Position numbers and translations under genes: made by a program. A stretch of 64,000 nt of DNA, from NCBI GenBank assembly GCA_910591455.2, contig OU342807.1, positions 2,564,267 through 2,628,266 on the forward strand, given 5' to 3'. Shown here one piece after another: positions 1 to 11,237 of this stretch; position 1 is the stretch's first letter; each line of letters starts with the position of its first letter. This DNA is from Pholis gunnellus. Its lineage: Eukaryota; Chordata; Actinopteri; Perciformes; Pholidae. The notes beneath the pieces are model-generated. The model was not told where the DNA came from. It ran no database searches and worked only from the letters and a program-made list of their open reading frames with translations.

Positions 1-538
1 CCCCTCCAGTGGTTCTGTCCTACGACAATCTGAATGTCCCGAAACATCGCACCTTAATCTAAGAAATGCAAATATGCTACAGAAAACAAAACAATATACA
101 GAAATAGAATAAAGATATATATTTTGAGATAGTTATTATCATTCTTTTCTTTTCGGGTTGTTTGTTGGTTGTTTTGAAATTTATTCTTTTTCTTTCTTTT
201 CTGGGAAATACTATAAGGGGACAAAAACTCCGGTGTATTAAAAAAAAACGAGAAACATGCAAATATGTCTCAATACTTGTTTTCACTGTTGAACTCATCA
301 AATAAATGAACCTACAGCCAGAGTGCAGAGGGCCCAATGCACCATTGAACCTGTAGCTGAGTTTTAAAGATTCTGTCAGGGCTCAAGAAGCTGATGGGTT
401 GTTTTCTACTTTTCCTTTTGATTTCAGCTCAGATGGTCTCGAGATGGGTGCATTCCAATACCCTCATACAAATTAAGCATACCAGAAAACAGATTTAGTA
501 TGTCCCTATACATGCATACTGCATGCAACAGTGGGTAC

Positions 539-614
539 TTTGTAAGAGCCGCTGCAGTGAGTACAAAGAGTAAAAAGAAAAGAATTATGTGAAGCGGAAC
601 GCAGCCAATGACCA
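539..614 (-). other. Candidate divergent transmembrane exon of gene 1
   Basis: After the last C2 exon of gene 1 (phase 1 donor), the minus strand offers AG at GGTCAG/TGG, then 76 bases that start in the needed phase, and a GT at ACAAA/GTACCC that leaves phase 2, as the paralogous TM exons do (82 or 79 bases). The translation has a hydrophobic core, VIGCVPLHIILFFLLFVLTA, followed by AALTK. The sequence is unlike the TM exons of genes 2-7, the donor is weak, and no tail exon follows within 1-538. It could be chance. The remaining bases 1-538 are AT-rich, and I see nothing coding there. Confidence 0.3.
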
Positions 615-768
615 CTGACCTAATATGTGGTTTAGTTTGGAGCAAGTGTTGAGATAACCACGAGCTTCCTCCATCACACATGCAGCAGCAAGCAGCATCT
701 TCTCATCCCAAACACAATCACACCCAGATGGTGTGTTATGACTTTCAGATGCAGTGTGGAGAACTCAC

Positions 769-3700
769 CGGCTACAACAGTCACATGTAAAGTGGAGTTA
801 CTGCGTCCTCTCACGTTCTGGGCTTCACAGTAATAACTCCCACTGTGTTCAGCTCTGATGTCAGTGATGATGAAGATCTGTCCTGATGCTTTTGGTGAGT
901 CTTCATCCTCCTTGTACCAGGTGTAGTTAGCTGCTGGGTTAGCATCACTGCTACAGGTCAGAGTCACTGAACTGCCCTCCACTATCTCAGCAGAGGGACT
1001 CACTGACACAGAGGGAAGCTTTGGAGCATCTGGAGGAGATTTAGAGAGACTCAAGTCATTCACATTAGTTGGTGATGTATGTATTACATGTTAAAATGTC
1101 TTTGTCACATGCATTTTGGATTAAGGGCACGTCATTTGTGAACAAAAACCTTTTGGAGCTATCGTCTGTCAACATTAACTTCACGTCACTTCTCTGGAGA
1201 TTGTCAATAAGAGTTCTGTTCCAAAGAAATAACATGTAAACCAGGTGTGGCTACATGTATCATGTCCCTCACTGCTGGGTCACCAGGAAACCAGATGTGC
1301 TGATGTGTTGTACTCACACTGGACATCTATAACTAGAGATGAAGAGTCAATCCATCCATGTTTATTCTCAGACTTGCAGTAGTAGATCCCTCTGTCCTCA
1401 GAGCTGATGGAGGTGAAACGGTAGATACCTCCTTCTCCAAGAGGACGTGTTTGGTTCTCCTTGTACCAGGTGTAGTTAGCTGCTGGGTTAGCATCACTGC
1501 TACAGGTCAGAGTCACTGAACTGCCCTCCACTATCTCAGCAGAGGGACTCACTGACACAGAGGAAAGCTTTGGAGCATCTGGGGGAGGATATAGAGAGAC
1601 TCAAGTCATTCACATTAGTTGGTGATGTATGTGTTACATGTTAAAATGTCTTTGTCAAATGCATTTTGGATTAAGGGCACGTCATTTGTGAACAAAAACC
1701 TTTTAGAGCTATCGTCTGTCAACATTAACTTCACATCACTTCTCTGGAGATTGTCAATAAGAGTTCTATTCCAAAGAAATAACATGTAAACCAGGTCTAC
1801 ATGGATCATGTCCCTCACTGCTGGGTCACCAGGAAACCAGATGTGCTGATGTGTTGTACTCACACTGAACATCTATAACTAGAGATGAAGAGTTGATCCC
1901 TCCATGTTTATTCTCAGACTTGCAGTAGTAGATCCCTCTGTCCTCAGAGCTGATGGAGGTGAAACGATAGATACCTCCTTCTCCAAGAGGACGTCTTTGG
2001 TTCTCCTTGTACCAGGTGTAGTTAGCTGCTGGGTTAGCATCACTGCTACAGGTCAGAGTCACTGAACTGCCCTCCACTATCTCAGCAGAGGGACTCACTG
2101 ACACAGAGGGAAGCTTTGGAGCATCTAGACATGAATAAATAAATAGAAATAAAAATAATTAAAATGCAAGTTGCATAAATGCTACATGTTGTATTTAAAT
2201 GAGTGTGGCATGTGAAACAGAGGAGAAACCCCTTTTCCTGGGAACTGACCACTGTATGTTCCTTTTTAAATTAGAGATTTTACTCACATTTCACGTCAAT
2301 AGAGATGAATTCAGATCTCTTCCCCCCCAGCAGGTTCTCAGCTCTACAGTAATACCGTCCAGAGTCAGAGGACTGGATGGAGCTGAAGACAAGCTGAGGT
2401 TCTTCACTGAGAGGAGGAGGGTCTGGACTTCCATCCTCCTTGTACCAGGTGTAGTTAGCTGCTGGGTTAGCATCACTGCTACAGGTCAGAGTCACTGAAC
2501 TGCCCTCCACTATCTCAGCAGAGGGACTCACTGACACAGAGGGAAGCTTTGGAGCATCTGGAGGAGAAAACAATAACAGGTAAGAGTTAACAAAAATACT
2601 CCCCCAAGCCACACACAAAACTGAGTAACTGAGTAAACATAAATATCATCAATATATGGTGAAGAAACACCAGAGGTAGGATTTGAAATAAATAAAGCTA
2701 AACAAACGAGAATAAAGAGGTGTATTAAAATAAATAACTAGAAAGACAAATACAGCTCAATTAGAAGCCGGACTAAAAAGATTGGTCTTGGGTTTGCTTT
2801 TAAAAATTACCAACATTCTCTGCGGCCCTCAAGTCCTCAGGAAGGCTGTTCCAGAGACGTGGGCCATAGTAACAAAAAGCATTCCTCACCATGGGCTTTT
2901 GTTCTGACTTTAGGAATAATTAAAAGGCCAAGACCAGAAGATCAGAAGGTTCTAGATGGTTCATAGGATATAAAGCAAGTATGATAGATAGGACCAAGAT
3001 CAAGAGCTTCATAAATCAATAGAGACCTTAAAGTCAGTTCAAAAGCAAACAGGTGGTGAATGAAGAGACATTCAGGTTCGTTGTAATGTCTGCTCTCTCT
3101 CAGCTGAGTTGTGCAATAATTATAACCGAGTTATATTCTTGTTATGGAGGCCCAGAAAGTAGAAAACTGCAATAGTCAATCCGGCAGGTAATAAAGGCAT
3201 TAATGCAGGGTACACTAAGGTGGACCGCGGTCCGGATCCAGACCCTGGACCTGAAACCGAAATATTATATTTTTAAAATAGTCTGACTAAAATTAGTATT
3301 CTAAGCAAAACATTGTCCAACACGTGGAAAAATAAATAATACTTACAACGTATTTAGAAAAAAATATATATAAATTATTGTCTTTTGACCAACTCCTCAA
3401 ACGAATCCAAAGATCTAGTGGCGTTTTACCCTCACTCATGAACCAGAGCTCGAGATACTTGAACTGCAGACTGCAGCTGAAGAAAAACATGTTTGATCAG
3501 CAAAGCAGGCCTAAAAATACTGAGCGGTTTTACTCACATTTCACATTAATAGAGACGTATTCAGACGCCTTCCCCAGCTGGTTCTCAGCTATACAGTGAT
3601 ACTCTCCAGAGTCAGAGGACTGGATGGAGCTGAAGACAAGCTGAGGTTCTTCACTGAGAGGAGGAAGGTGTGGATTTCCTTTCTTGTACCAGATGTAGTT

Positions 3701-6700
3701 AGCTGCTGGGTTAGCATCACTGCTACAGGTCAGAGTCACTGAAGTGCCTTCTGTGATTTCTCCAGCGGGAGTCACAGACACAGCAAGAACCTGTGGAGCA
3801 TCTGGAGGAGATGTTATGAAAATAAATTAACTTTATAAAGAATATGTGATATAATGGTGTGTGTGTAACAAGCAATGTACTACTATTAGGGTGTTCCAGA
3901 TGTTTCAAGCCTACATATATTAGCTTCAAAACTATTCTTTGGCTATTCATTTTATTGTTTCACTCACATTTCATATTAATATTGATGTATTTAGAGCTCT
4001 TCGTCCCCAGCTGGTTCTCAGCTCTACAGTAATACTGTCCAGAGTCAGAGGACTGGATGGAGCTGAAGACAAGATGAGGTTCTTTACTGAGAGGAGGAGG
4101 GTATCGATTTCCTTTCTTGTACCAGATGTAGGTAGCTGCTGGGTTAGCATCACTGCTACAGGTCAGAGTCACTGAACTGTCCTTCACTATCTCAGCAGAG
4201 GAACTCACTGACACAAGCTTTGGAGCATCTGGAGGACAATATGTATAAAGACATAATTAATTACATTTAAAAAAAATCACTTTATGGAAAATAATTAATA
4301 TCATGAATACAATGGGGCATCTGGTGGAGAAAAAAATGACTGTTTTAAATAAAAAATTGGGGAAGTGAATATTAAAAGGCCTTAACACAACAGGGGAGTG
4401 ATGAATTAACTACTGTATGTCTCGGGCTTTTATTGTGAAAGGTGAGAACAGAAGGACTGGATCTAGAATATGCTGCCTTTGTCACGGTTGAAAGTAGCAA
4501 TAAAGTTTGCCATCTTGGTTCGGACTACAGAGCCTCAGAATGGTTGTTTTATTATCCTAATAAACATGTGCGCACTAAACCCCATCGGCACAACGTGATT
4601 GGTTGATGCCTTATTCGTGGTGCAAAGGCTCGGAAAAATCTACCTCTTTAAAAAAAAAAAAGATAATAAAAATGCACAATATTAAAAGGGAAAGTACTCG
4701 TGAAAGAAATGTTGGAGTCAATATTTTTCTTCTTTAACTCACACACTGGGGGAGAGCAGTAGTCCTCGTGTCCTTTAACAGCACAGGAATAGCTGTTCTT
4801 ATTGTCAAAAGAGACTCTGTAAGTAGATGTTTCTTCAGGCATATTCTTTCCATTTTTGTACCAGACATATGAATGATCATCAGCTATATTACATCTGCTG
4901 TGACACCTCAGCTCTGCCCGGGCCTGTGATCTTCTCACCTGCACCCGGAGGTCTGGATACACCAAGGACACAGCAGAAATGTCATTTCAAACTAAACCAT
5001 TAAATACAGGAATGCACACAGAAAATGGTAACAGGAGTGTTTCCTGGACGCTTAACTATTGGAACCAAATATTCCAGTGACAATGTTACCTGTGACGGAC
5101 AAAAAGACTCCAGGTGAACCAGTAAAACCTCTGTCCGGTCGGTCTGTCATGAACATGAACCTGTACTCAGCTGAGTCGCTCTCTCTCAGGTCTTTGATTC
5201 TCAGAGTGCAGTCGTTCTCATGAAAAGGATACTCAACACGACCTGTGTAGTGGGAATCTGTTGTCAGATCCACAGGAGCATGACCGCTCCCTCTGACAAT
5301 CCATGATCTCTTCTCAACTTTGTCACTTCCTGTCGATGGGTATGTGAAGGTGCAAGGGATGTTCACTGTTGATCCCTTTAAGGCACAGATCTCAGTAGAA
5401 GTGTAAGTCACTCCCCAGTCGTCCTGACCCTGAATCACTGCAACACAGAGAAATCAGGAACAACATTCATATTCACAACAGAGGAAAGACTCACATTTTA
5501 TGAATAAAAGAATCTGTAAATCATGAGATTAAGTGTGAACGGCCATTTTTACTGCCATTTACACATCACTTTATATCATCTTGAATTTAGAAGAGACGTA
5601 CGTTGGATTAATCACAACTTAGTGTTCTGCATGTCTTATTTAATACACACACGCATGTTTAAGACTTTAAATTAAACCAAACAGATGCATTTTGGCGGAG
5701 TGAACAGGTTATCTGAGTCTTTTCATTTCCTCTCATCGGTGAAACAATATATTTATTTAGGTTTAATCTTTAGTTAACCGGCTCTTGTATTTTTCCTCTT
5801 ATCCGTTAAACATTAGATCCAAAAGGCCTCATGCAAGAACCGCTCGTAGGAACAGATGTGGTGGCTTGTAAAAGTGATTTCGGAGAACTTTACTCCTCAT
5901 TTTTCGTACGTAAACCAGCAAAATGTGTCAGTTTCCGCTCGTTACATGCACACGGTCTTTTCAAAATTAAGGTTTAGGCAACAGAACTACTCGGTTAGAT
6001 TTGGGTTAAAATAACCACAGAACTGCCGTAACTACGCAACAAATACTTTAACGCTGACTTCTCGTTTCACACGGTCTCCTGGCCCCATCCTCCCGCTCTG
6101 TGTGCGATTTTGAGGTCTTAACCCTTCCTCGTTCATGATTTGGCTCAAAGGTGTACTGCTGACAGAAATGTTGAATAATATCAGTGGCGGGCCGTCAGGG
6201 CCTGCAAAGCCTTCTCTGCTGGCCTGAACAGAATCACAAAGTTATAGCTATTTTATAATTTAATAATTTTTCTTAAATACACTACATGTATCATAATTTA
6301 TAAAAATATTTTTCCCATTATCTTATTTTCTCATTGCACAGCTACTGTCTTCCTCAGTTGCTCTGCTTCCAGTGCAGCTTGTTTTAAGTAGAGCTTTTAT
6401 CCAATCAGAGTTCACCTCTGTGTCTCTAGGTAGAAGAGAGGCCCGAGGCCTGCAGACTCACCAGTGCATCCATGTGCGGTTTAAGTGAATGGGGACGATA
6501 TTGTGGATTGTCATAGTCTTCAACCAATCAGATCTTTAGTTTGACATGTTGGGCATATTCTTTGAGGTGACAGAGCCTGCTAGCTGGCCTACAGCTACGT
6601 CAGCATTAACGGGCAGCTCAGTTTTCAGGAGCAGCTCTGCAGTGAGGTGCAGCATGTGCTGTGATTGGTCAGTGGGCGAGCACGTGACTATTGGAAAACG

Positions 6701-8472
6701 AAACCTAAGCAGAGGCTTAGTCGGAGTAGTAAGAGTTCAAATTGAAAGATACAGAAGAAATTATGAATTATTTAGCATTTTGCTTGGTGTAGATTATTTA
6801 TTTTTTTACCTAGCTTTGTTTTTTTAACACTCAATGGCTGAAGGAAGAGGAGTTGGGATTTAACCGTGGGATTAAAACCTTTGTCAACAAAGAAAGGAGG
6901 ATGGAGTTTGTCTTTAAGTGAACAGCATTTAGTAAATAAACTGCATTTGTTTTTACATCTGCAGTAGCTTTAATATGCTTGTTTATATATTATTTGAACA
7001 ACATGTTTTTATGAAGATGGATTTTTGTTTGGTTTAATATGTGATAGGAACTATTGTTACGTCCAATGTTGCTCTGGGGACACATTTAGCTGGTGCCAGT
7101 GTTGCCAACTTTCTCACTAAATCTGGCAACTTTCCAAACCCTCTTGGCGACTTTTTTAGTCAAAAGCTACTAGGAACAAATCTAGCGACTTTTTCTGGTG
7201 TTGTTAGAGATTTTTCTGGTGTTTTGACTCTGACGTGAAAGCACGTACGTTCTGCAGTTACTGTCGGGAACGAGCAGCGGGTGCTGCCTTTGCGCCGCCC
7301 CAAAGCACTCACAGGCGGCTACTCTCACAGCAGCCTCGAGCAGCAGTCCCAGCTGCAGTCAGAGCAGAGAGGAGACGCAGTCTCGGCGTATTCATATATC
7401 TGCACTCTGCAGATAGTGTATTTATAGGTGTTGAGCTTCATTTTTACACAAAACAAATAACCGTAGCTGTGGCGTCATAATGAGGACAGCAGTGAAGGCC
7501 CAGGTATAAAATGCACGCTCCGCCACTGAATAATAAACAGAAAGAATTTCTGCAAATGTATTCGGTGACCCTAACAAAATCTCCTGCTGTCTCGACCCAG
7601 TCTTTAGGAACGACTAACAGCATTTCCCAAAAATACTTTGCACTAAAAAGTCTCACTGCAATTTAATAAAACAAAGATAACTATTAAAAATGTAACTGTG
7701 GAAATGTTTCCTTTTTAAACTCATTGTTAATTATGTTGAAAACTTTTGTTCTGCATTGAACACAGATGTAGAGTGTTTGTTTGGTGATCAGCTGGACATT
7801 TTACTGCAGCTTTCAGGGACAGCATGGGGAGGGAGAAAAAAATATTGCTATAGTGATTGCCACGTTGCCAATTTCCTGTTTCGTTTCCTCTCCGTTTGCT
7901 GTGATCTGATTGGTGCCGAGATCTAAAGAAAACTTAATATGTAAGAGAGACACTCTGTTGCTACCGTTTGTTATATTTAGATAACTAAAGATAGTTTACT
8001 GCAACTGTACAGAGAAGTGAAACATCACAGTGACATCTGCAAGTAACGAAATGATTTAGCAGTTTGGTTCCTATTTTTTTTTAGCCCTTGGTAGATGTTT
8101 TCTTTTTGTTTAAAAAAAAGGATGAACATACAGTTAATTTAAGCAACATTAGCATTAATATGCAATGATACAAACCACTTCAATGTAAAAAGGATGCAGG
8201 GAGATGCTGCAGGTGCTGCTCAAGACTAAAGTCATCACAACAATAAAACCATCACGATGCAGAAAAATCATAAATGAAAAACATCAACTACAACAACGTG
8301 CAACACAGACACAGAAGGGACTATTTGTTTCCGTGTTTGCATCACATCACACATTAAAACTGGAGAAGTGATGATTTAAGAAATATTTCTACATTATTAG
8401 AAACAGATATTCAGTACCTGGCACGGAGAAGAGGAAGATAACAAATCCACCTGCTGCTGCTTTTAAAGTCAT
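769..8472 (-). CDS. Gene 1: CD22/Siglec-like receptor with V, C and six C2 domains (3' end unresolved)
   Basis: Multi-exon Ig-superfamily membrane receptor. Coding exons in transcript order: signal peptide 8418-8472 (MTLKAAAGGFVIFLFSVP), V-set 5090-5437, C domain 4743-4952, then C2 exons 3968-4228, 3538-3801, 2288-2557, 1864-2124, 1318-1578 and 769-1029. All junctions are AG/GT and phase 1, giving about 730 codons. The V domain has the two close cysteines (ICALKGSTVNIPC) and an E-strand cysteine (DCTLRI), but the F strand reads EYRFMF with no cysteine, as in Siglec V domains; the position of the Siglec arginine is Met. The C exon lacks the AG used by its paralogues and must use one six bases further in (CCAG/ACCTCC). 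C2 exons 4 and 5 are a fresh tandem duplicate. No TM exon like those of the paralogues lies left of 769; a divergent candidate is at 539-614, so tail and 3' end are unresolved. Inferred leukocyte surface receptor; ligand unknown. Confidence 0.82.
1030..2124. repeat. Tandem duplication of a C2 exon plus intron in gene 1
   Basis: Two adjacent units of about 545 bases (1030-1578 and 1579-2124), each holding an intron and one class-c C2 exon. The introns match almost base for base, including the shared stretch that begins 'gagactcaagtcattcacat'. The exon products differ by only a few residues (ENQTRPLGEGG versus ENQRRPLGEGG). This is a recent in-frame gain of one Ig domain. Confidence 0.9.
2760..3215 (+). 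mobile_element. Decayed interspersed repeat, LINE 3'-region-like
   Basis: This part of the 980-base intron between two C2 exons of gene 1 reads like the degenerate 3' portion of a common teleost LINE: 'ggaaggctgttccagagacg', then 'ataaatcaatagagacctta', then 'gtagaaaactgcaatagtca'. The family assignment is from memory of such repeats and is uncertain. It is followed (3220-3250) by a short stretch, 'ggtggaccgcggtccggatc', that resembles the end of hAT-type elements. There is no open reading frame of note. Confidence 0.45.
6182..7528. mobile_element. hAT-like non-autonomous DNA transposon in intron 1 of gene 1
   Basis: About 1.35 kb bounded by short inverted ends, CAGTGGCGG at 6182 and CCGCCACTG ending at 7528. 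It is flanked by an 8-base near-perfect target duplication (aataatat at 6174-6181, aataataa at 7529-7536). CAG...CTG termini and 8-base duplications are typical of hAT elements. No transposase is visible inside; open stretches at 6546-6827 and 7041-7480 have no recognisable domain. It sits in the 3-kb intron between the signal exon and the V exon. The rest of that intron (5438-6173 and 7537-8417) holds nothing I can name. Confidence 0.65.
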
Positions 8473-8642
8473 CGCTCCTTCTTCTTCTCTCCGTGACTTC
8501 ACGGAAAATAAACATTTGCAGGTGAATAACGTCTGCAAGAAAATATCAATCATATCAAACAATTCTGCTTACAAAAGAGGGACAGGTCGCCTTCCTCTGT
8601 GCTCGGCGCAATAAGCAGAAGACCGTCTCCTTAGTTCACAGA

Positions 8643-8690
8643 CTTGCTTCCTCTTAACATGATCAATATGCAGGAAGTCGGTAACCAATG
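8643..8690 (-). promoter_or_regulatory. Putative gene 1 promoter with PU.1/ETS-like core
   Basis: On the minus strand an AAGAGGAAGCAAG core lies about 170 bases upstream of the gene 1 ATG, with a TGCATATTGATC stretch just upstream of it. The same pair, a GAGGAAG- or AAGGAAG-type ETS core plus a TGCAT-containing element, recurs at similar distance before genes 2, 3, 5 and 6. Cores of this kind bind PU.1 family factors in B and myeloid cells; the functional role here is inferred from conservation and position. Confidence 0.4.
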
Positions 8691-11237
8691 GGAGGAAAAA
8701 ACAAACCCGTTTAAAATTCAAAACGAGTGAGTTTTCTCACTGAAACTGGGTATGTAAATGATGCCCATATCTAAAAGTACATGTGCTGTAATATTGGGTA
8801 GACGTTTATGGATTTGCATGATGTTACAGTGGAGGAGACAGGTCAAAGCACCTGATGATATCGCCCATGGAAAAAAAATGGCCTATATAATGTGCCGCGA
8901 ATCTGGCGAATATGCAAAATCTGCCTCATTTGCGCACCTTTCAAGCGTCGAGATTCTCCTCCCGGCATCACAGACGTCCTGACTTTGAATCTGAAATTGA
9001 GGAAAAAGATATTGTAGCCGTTGGTGTTCACCCAGAGCTGTAGGATACTATTGGTACAGAGAAGCTATGTCTATGAATGCGTAACCATGAACAATAACGA
9101 CGCTGCCGTATTTACGCCGATATGCCGTGATTTTGAGCGTTGATCAGCTACAATGTTAGCAACGTCTAGCACCGATCGGACCGAGCTCCATTCAGAAAAC
9201 AAGTGTTTTAAAAGTTGTTTGCTTGTCGACAGACCTAACAAAGCATGAATTCAGACTTTTTACAAATCGTCATGTAGTTATTTCGGCATCCTTTTTATCC
9301 GTTTATTGCAATTTAATCACAGCAAAGTTGTTTATTACAGCCGTAGGACAGACGACGTGTTGGACTCCAGCTGACTTATTCGGAGCACCTGCGATCTTTC
9401 ATTAAATGCTTCCAGATTAACAATTAACCGCTTTTCTCTTACAACCAGATGTTTTTTTAAAATACGATACGCTGTTGGCATTTGCTGGTTGAAATGTACT
9501 GTTTGTGTTCATCTGTACCTGTGACAGTCAGAGTTGTACCAGGTAAAATAAGTTTCCATTCAAAGCTTCCCGTTTTGTATTTGAAGAAGTGATACTGAGC
9601 TGAACTCCTCTCCTTCAGGTCTCAGAGTGGAGCTTCCTCTCTCTGTCTCGAGGACCTGAACACTGGTTCCTCAGGTTGAGGAGAAATGTGGCCACTGTTG
9701 ACTTTCTCCAAGACTGGACCAGGATTTTGGTGGCAATCATTACAACTGTTGAAATGTCAAAATAAAGTCTTTTGATCCCCCGCAGATGAACGTTGCATAA
9801 TCCAGTCTTCGGCTCCTATTCTACATGCCATAGCTCGCAGAGAGTTATCTTTGAACCCGTGGAAAAAAAACAGAATTGGCTCCTTCCTGTTCATGACGTG
9901 AGCAATATGACAGAATGAAATTATGCTATTTAATGACATATTAAAGAATAAAAATATGCCAGAAGTGTAAAACAAGTTATAGTTAAGCAGGTGTATTGTT
10001 TGCCATGTTTAACCTTTATTTAAATAGGACTTGTAGTGTGGATGTTAGTGCTGCTGAAGAATCTGACAAAAAAATCATTAAGAGAGACAATTCATTTTTG
10101 TATTTAAAGTTTTCTAAAATGTAATGTTTAAATATGCAAATGAGGGATTATCTAATCCTAATTTTTCAATTAGGGATTAACACAAATACATGCAGTTAAA
10201 CAAACAGCTGAATGTGTATTTTGGATGTTTTCTTTCTACTAGTCTGAAAGAAGACGTTACTGCAACAGGTGAAGGAGAAATACCGTACGCATCCGAAGGC
10301 GTTTGCATAAACATGTTGACAGCTGGAACAATTTACTAACTGAATATCTTTATTTAATCAAATATCAAGTTATTTAAACAATAAAAATCAGTACTATAAC
10401 ATAAATTCAACAAACTTTAGCCACAGGATAAAAGTACAAAACCACACTATTAAAAAACATTTAAAAGGTGCTGAATTCCTCCACATGAATCTCAATATGG
10501 CAACAAGGGTCCAACAGTTCACACAACAACAACAGTGCTGACAGAACTAACACTATTAACCTTGGAACGGTGTTCAGCTGCCGTTTGAGAGCAGTGCAGA
10601 GCCGATTAGTTAACCAGTGGGACGCACTCAAATGCACTAAAATTTACAAAAATCTTCTAAAATGTACACGCTGCCCGCCTGGCTCGATATCAACAAAAGC
10701 ACAAAGAAGCTCCGATATCAACAACACAGTGAGAGTGACTTCATTCTCTGCTCAGGTTTACATTACTAGTTTGATGCTATATTAATGCTCTGAATGTCCA
10801 ATTTTGCACCTTTAAGTTGAGAGGCGAGTATTTCAACAAAACACTAACTTGTGAAGCATCTTAAGTAATAATTAGGAAAATGAGCAAAAGAATATTGGCA
10901 ATATTTGAAAACCGAAATTCAACTAAAAACAGGTAATTCAACTAAAAAGAACAGCAGAACAGAGAGTATTAAAGATCTATGTTTATAGAGAAATGTACTT
11001 GATAAGATACTTTTCTAGAACTGGCAGTAAGATATTACTCCTTGGTAACCTTTTAAGCTAATTCTGTATTAGAAGAGTATTTATATATTACAAGCTGACC
11101 ACTCATTGGTTCACTGATACTAGTTCTCTGCTGGAAGTCATAACGATGCTTAATACAGTATGTCAAACCTAATATTCATCCATGTGTGTTTAATCTGCTT
11201 AAACACTGAAGTAACAGACCACAGATCCGTGATGTGT
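8691..11237. other. Intergenic region between genes 1 and 2
   Basis: AT-rich. It contains the relic V exon (9519-9690). From about 10300 onward it matches the 3' flanks of genes 4, 5 and 6 (compare 30000-30700): 'ataaacatgttgaca', then 'aatctttatttaatcaaata'. The latter contains AATAAA on the minus strand near 10350, a possible polyadenylation signal of gene 2. The 8750-9480 portion has no recognisable content. Confidence 0.6.
9519..9690 (-). pseudogene. Relic V-set exon (V2 type) of a lost receptor gene
   Basis: The minus strand matches the 3' part of the second V exon of gene 3 (25268-25621) and of gene 7. The donor context tctgtac/ctgtgac is kept, and the translated ends GSFEWK and TTLTVTG are readable. 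The stretch coding for the E-F loop has lost about eight bases (AGA joined directly to CCTGAAGGAG), which breaks the frame. The 5' half is unrecognisable beyond a match to the 'cctcaggttgaggag' stretch. No other exons of this gene remain between genes 1 and 2, so it marks a deleted array member with two V domains. Confidence 0.75.

Noticed and set aside
1..538. ITIM tail exon of gene 1
   Set aside because: No ITIM-like tyrosine motif, acidic run or RRKR-type tail-1 exon is visible on the minus strand; the frame at 77-337 is AT-rich and featureless.
2199..2498. Plus-strand open frames opposite C2 exons (also 15487-15816, 34753-34983, 53996-54226, 60905-61189)
   Set aside because: They are antisense shadows of the C2 exons; their similarity to each other only reflects the conserved minus-strand coding.
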